A DNA stretch of 5,942 bases from Actinobacteria bacterium UBA5182 (GTDB lineage: Bacteria; Actinomycetota; UBA4738): NCBI GenBank assembly GCA_002413185.1, contig DHWM01000079.1, positions 1 to 5,942 of the forward strand, read 5' to 3'. Position numbers and translations under genes: made by a program. The notes under the pieces were generated by a model. That model searched no databases, was not told where the DNA came from, and was given only the letters and a program-made list of their open reading frames with translations. The stretch's first letter is position 1. Each line of letters begins with the position of its first letter. Shown one piece after another: positions 5,597-5,942 of this stretch.

Positions 5597-5942
5597 TCAG
5601 CTCCCTTTCTCCGTTTCCTTCAAGTAATCCCGTCCTCGGCGTAGCCACGACTTGACGGTCTGGTGGTTCGCGCCCATCTGTTGGGCCAGTTGTTTGGCCG
5701 GGTCCTTCTCCCCAGCGGCGATCAGGGCGTCGTAGCTTGCCTGGAGTTGCCGGTAGAAGCCGGTGTTGGCAGGCCTCCCCGGTTCGGGCCTCGCTGGCGG
5801 AAATCGCCCGAAAGCCTTGGTGGCGTTCTCGTCGACGGTGAGGGCAAGCATGAAGGCGGCGAAGTAGAGATCGGTGTCGAACCGCCGCTGAGTAAGAGAG
5901 TCGTCACCGATGAACTGGAGGCTTTTCGGAGCGATCGGCTTC
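5597..5942 (-). CDS. HTH-domain protein upstream of integrase, N-terminus outside window
   Basis: The frame is open from the right edge (first full codon 5939-5941) to the TGA at 5597-5599, giving 114 visible residues. An internal ATG at 5849-5851 would give an 84-residue product. The residues before it (for example FIGDDSLTQRRFDTDLYF) look like real protein, so the gene most likely continues beyond the window. The C-terminal region has a helix GFYRQLQASYDALIAAG (visible residues 61-77). A helix-turn-helix follows at about 81-107, with PAKQLAQQMGANHQTVKSWL and then the basic RRGRDYLKE. A short Pro/Arg-rich linker (about 48-58) separates this from the unseen N-terminal part. The gene ends three bases before the integrase ATG, so the pair is probably cotranscribed. 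Possible roles are an excision factor, a regulator of the integrase, or an element-maintenance protein; I do not recognise a characterised family. Confidence 0.75.
   Translation of the reverse strand, partial: KPIAPKSLQFIGDDSLTQRRFDTDLYFAAFMLALTVDENATKAFGRFPPARPEPGRPANTGFYRQLQASYDALIAAGEKDPAKQLAQQMGANHQTVKSWLRRGRDYLKETEKGS
5601..5606 (-). promoter_or_regulatory. Ribosome-binding site of the integrase
   Basis: AGGGAG on the minus strand, seven bases before the integrase ATG. It lies within the last sense codons of the upstream HTH gene, so ribosomes finishing that gene pass directly over it. Confidence 0.55.

Noticed and set aside
1..5942. CRISPR arrays, insertion sequences, toxin-antitoxin pairs or riboswitches (including a cobalamin riboswitch for nrdJ)
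   Set aside because: No spaced repeats, transposase frames or matching leader sequences are visible. The nrdJ leader, where a B12 riboswitch could be, is outside the window.

Overview
The window is high-GC DNA with actinobacterial character. The visible hints are a class II (B12-dependent) ribonucleotide reductase, a hydrolase resembling mycobacterial BpoC, GTG starts, and short intergenic gaps. A lineage close to Acidimicrobiia is possible, but I cannot assign one from this sequence alone. It has two parts: an ordinary chromosomal stretch (1 to about 4441) and the left end of an integrated mobile element (about 4441 to the right edge).

Chromosomal part. The 3' portion of nrdJ enters from the left edge and ends at 1169. 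It converges, with only 15 bases between the stop codons, on a minus-strand alpha/beta hydrolase. That hydrolase is divergent from a small plus-strand lipoprotein with a chagasin-like (I42) fold signature; they share a 91-base intergenic region. Next on the plus strand come a metal-dependent amidohydrolase (Xaa-Pro/Xaa-Arg dipeptidase or imidazolonepropionase-like) and, 30 bases later, dut (dUTPase) with all five family motifs. nrdJ and dut both serve dNTP supply (deoxyribonucleotide synthesis; dUTP removal and dUMP supply for thymidylate). The genes between them have no evident link to that job.

Element part. A complete tRNA-Gly(GCC) with its own promoter lies at 4369-4441, followed by an intrinsic terminator at 4460-4490. 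A tyrosine site-specific integrase then reads on the minus strand toward the tRNA. Its 3' end carries two perfect 11-bp tandem repeats plus a degenerate third, which are good candidates for arm-type Int-binding sites. Three bases upstream of the integrase start is the end of a second minus-strand gene with a C-terminal helix-turn-helix; it stays open through the right edge, so its N-terminus is not seen. The arrangement is the classic one for an element integrated at a tRNA 3' end. Cargo genes and the second attachment site would lie to the right, outside the window.

I found no CRISPR array, insertion sequence or new defence system here. The most interesting material is the element end: its attachment site, its repeats, an integrase with Arg in place of the usual box II His, and an unidentified HTH partner.
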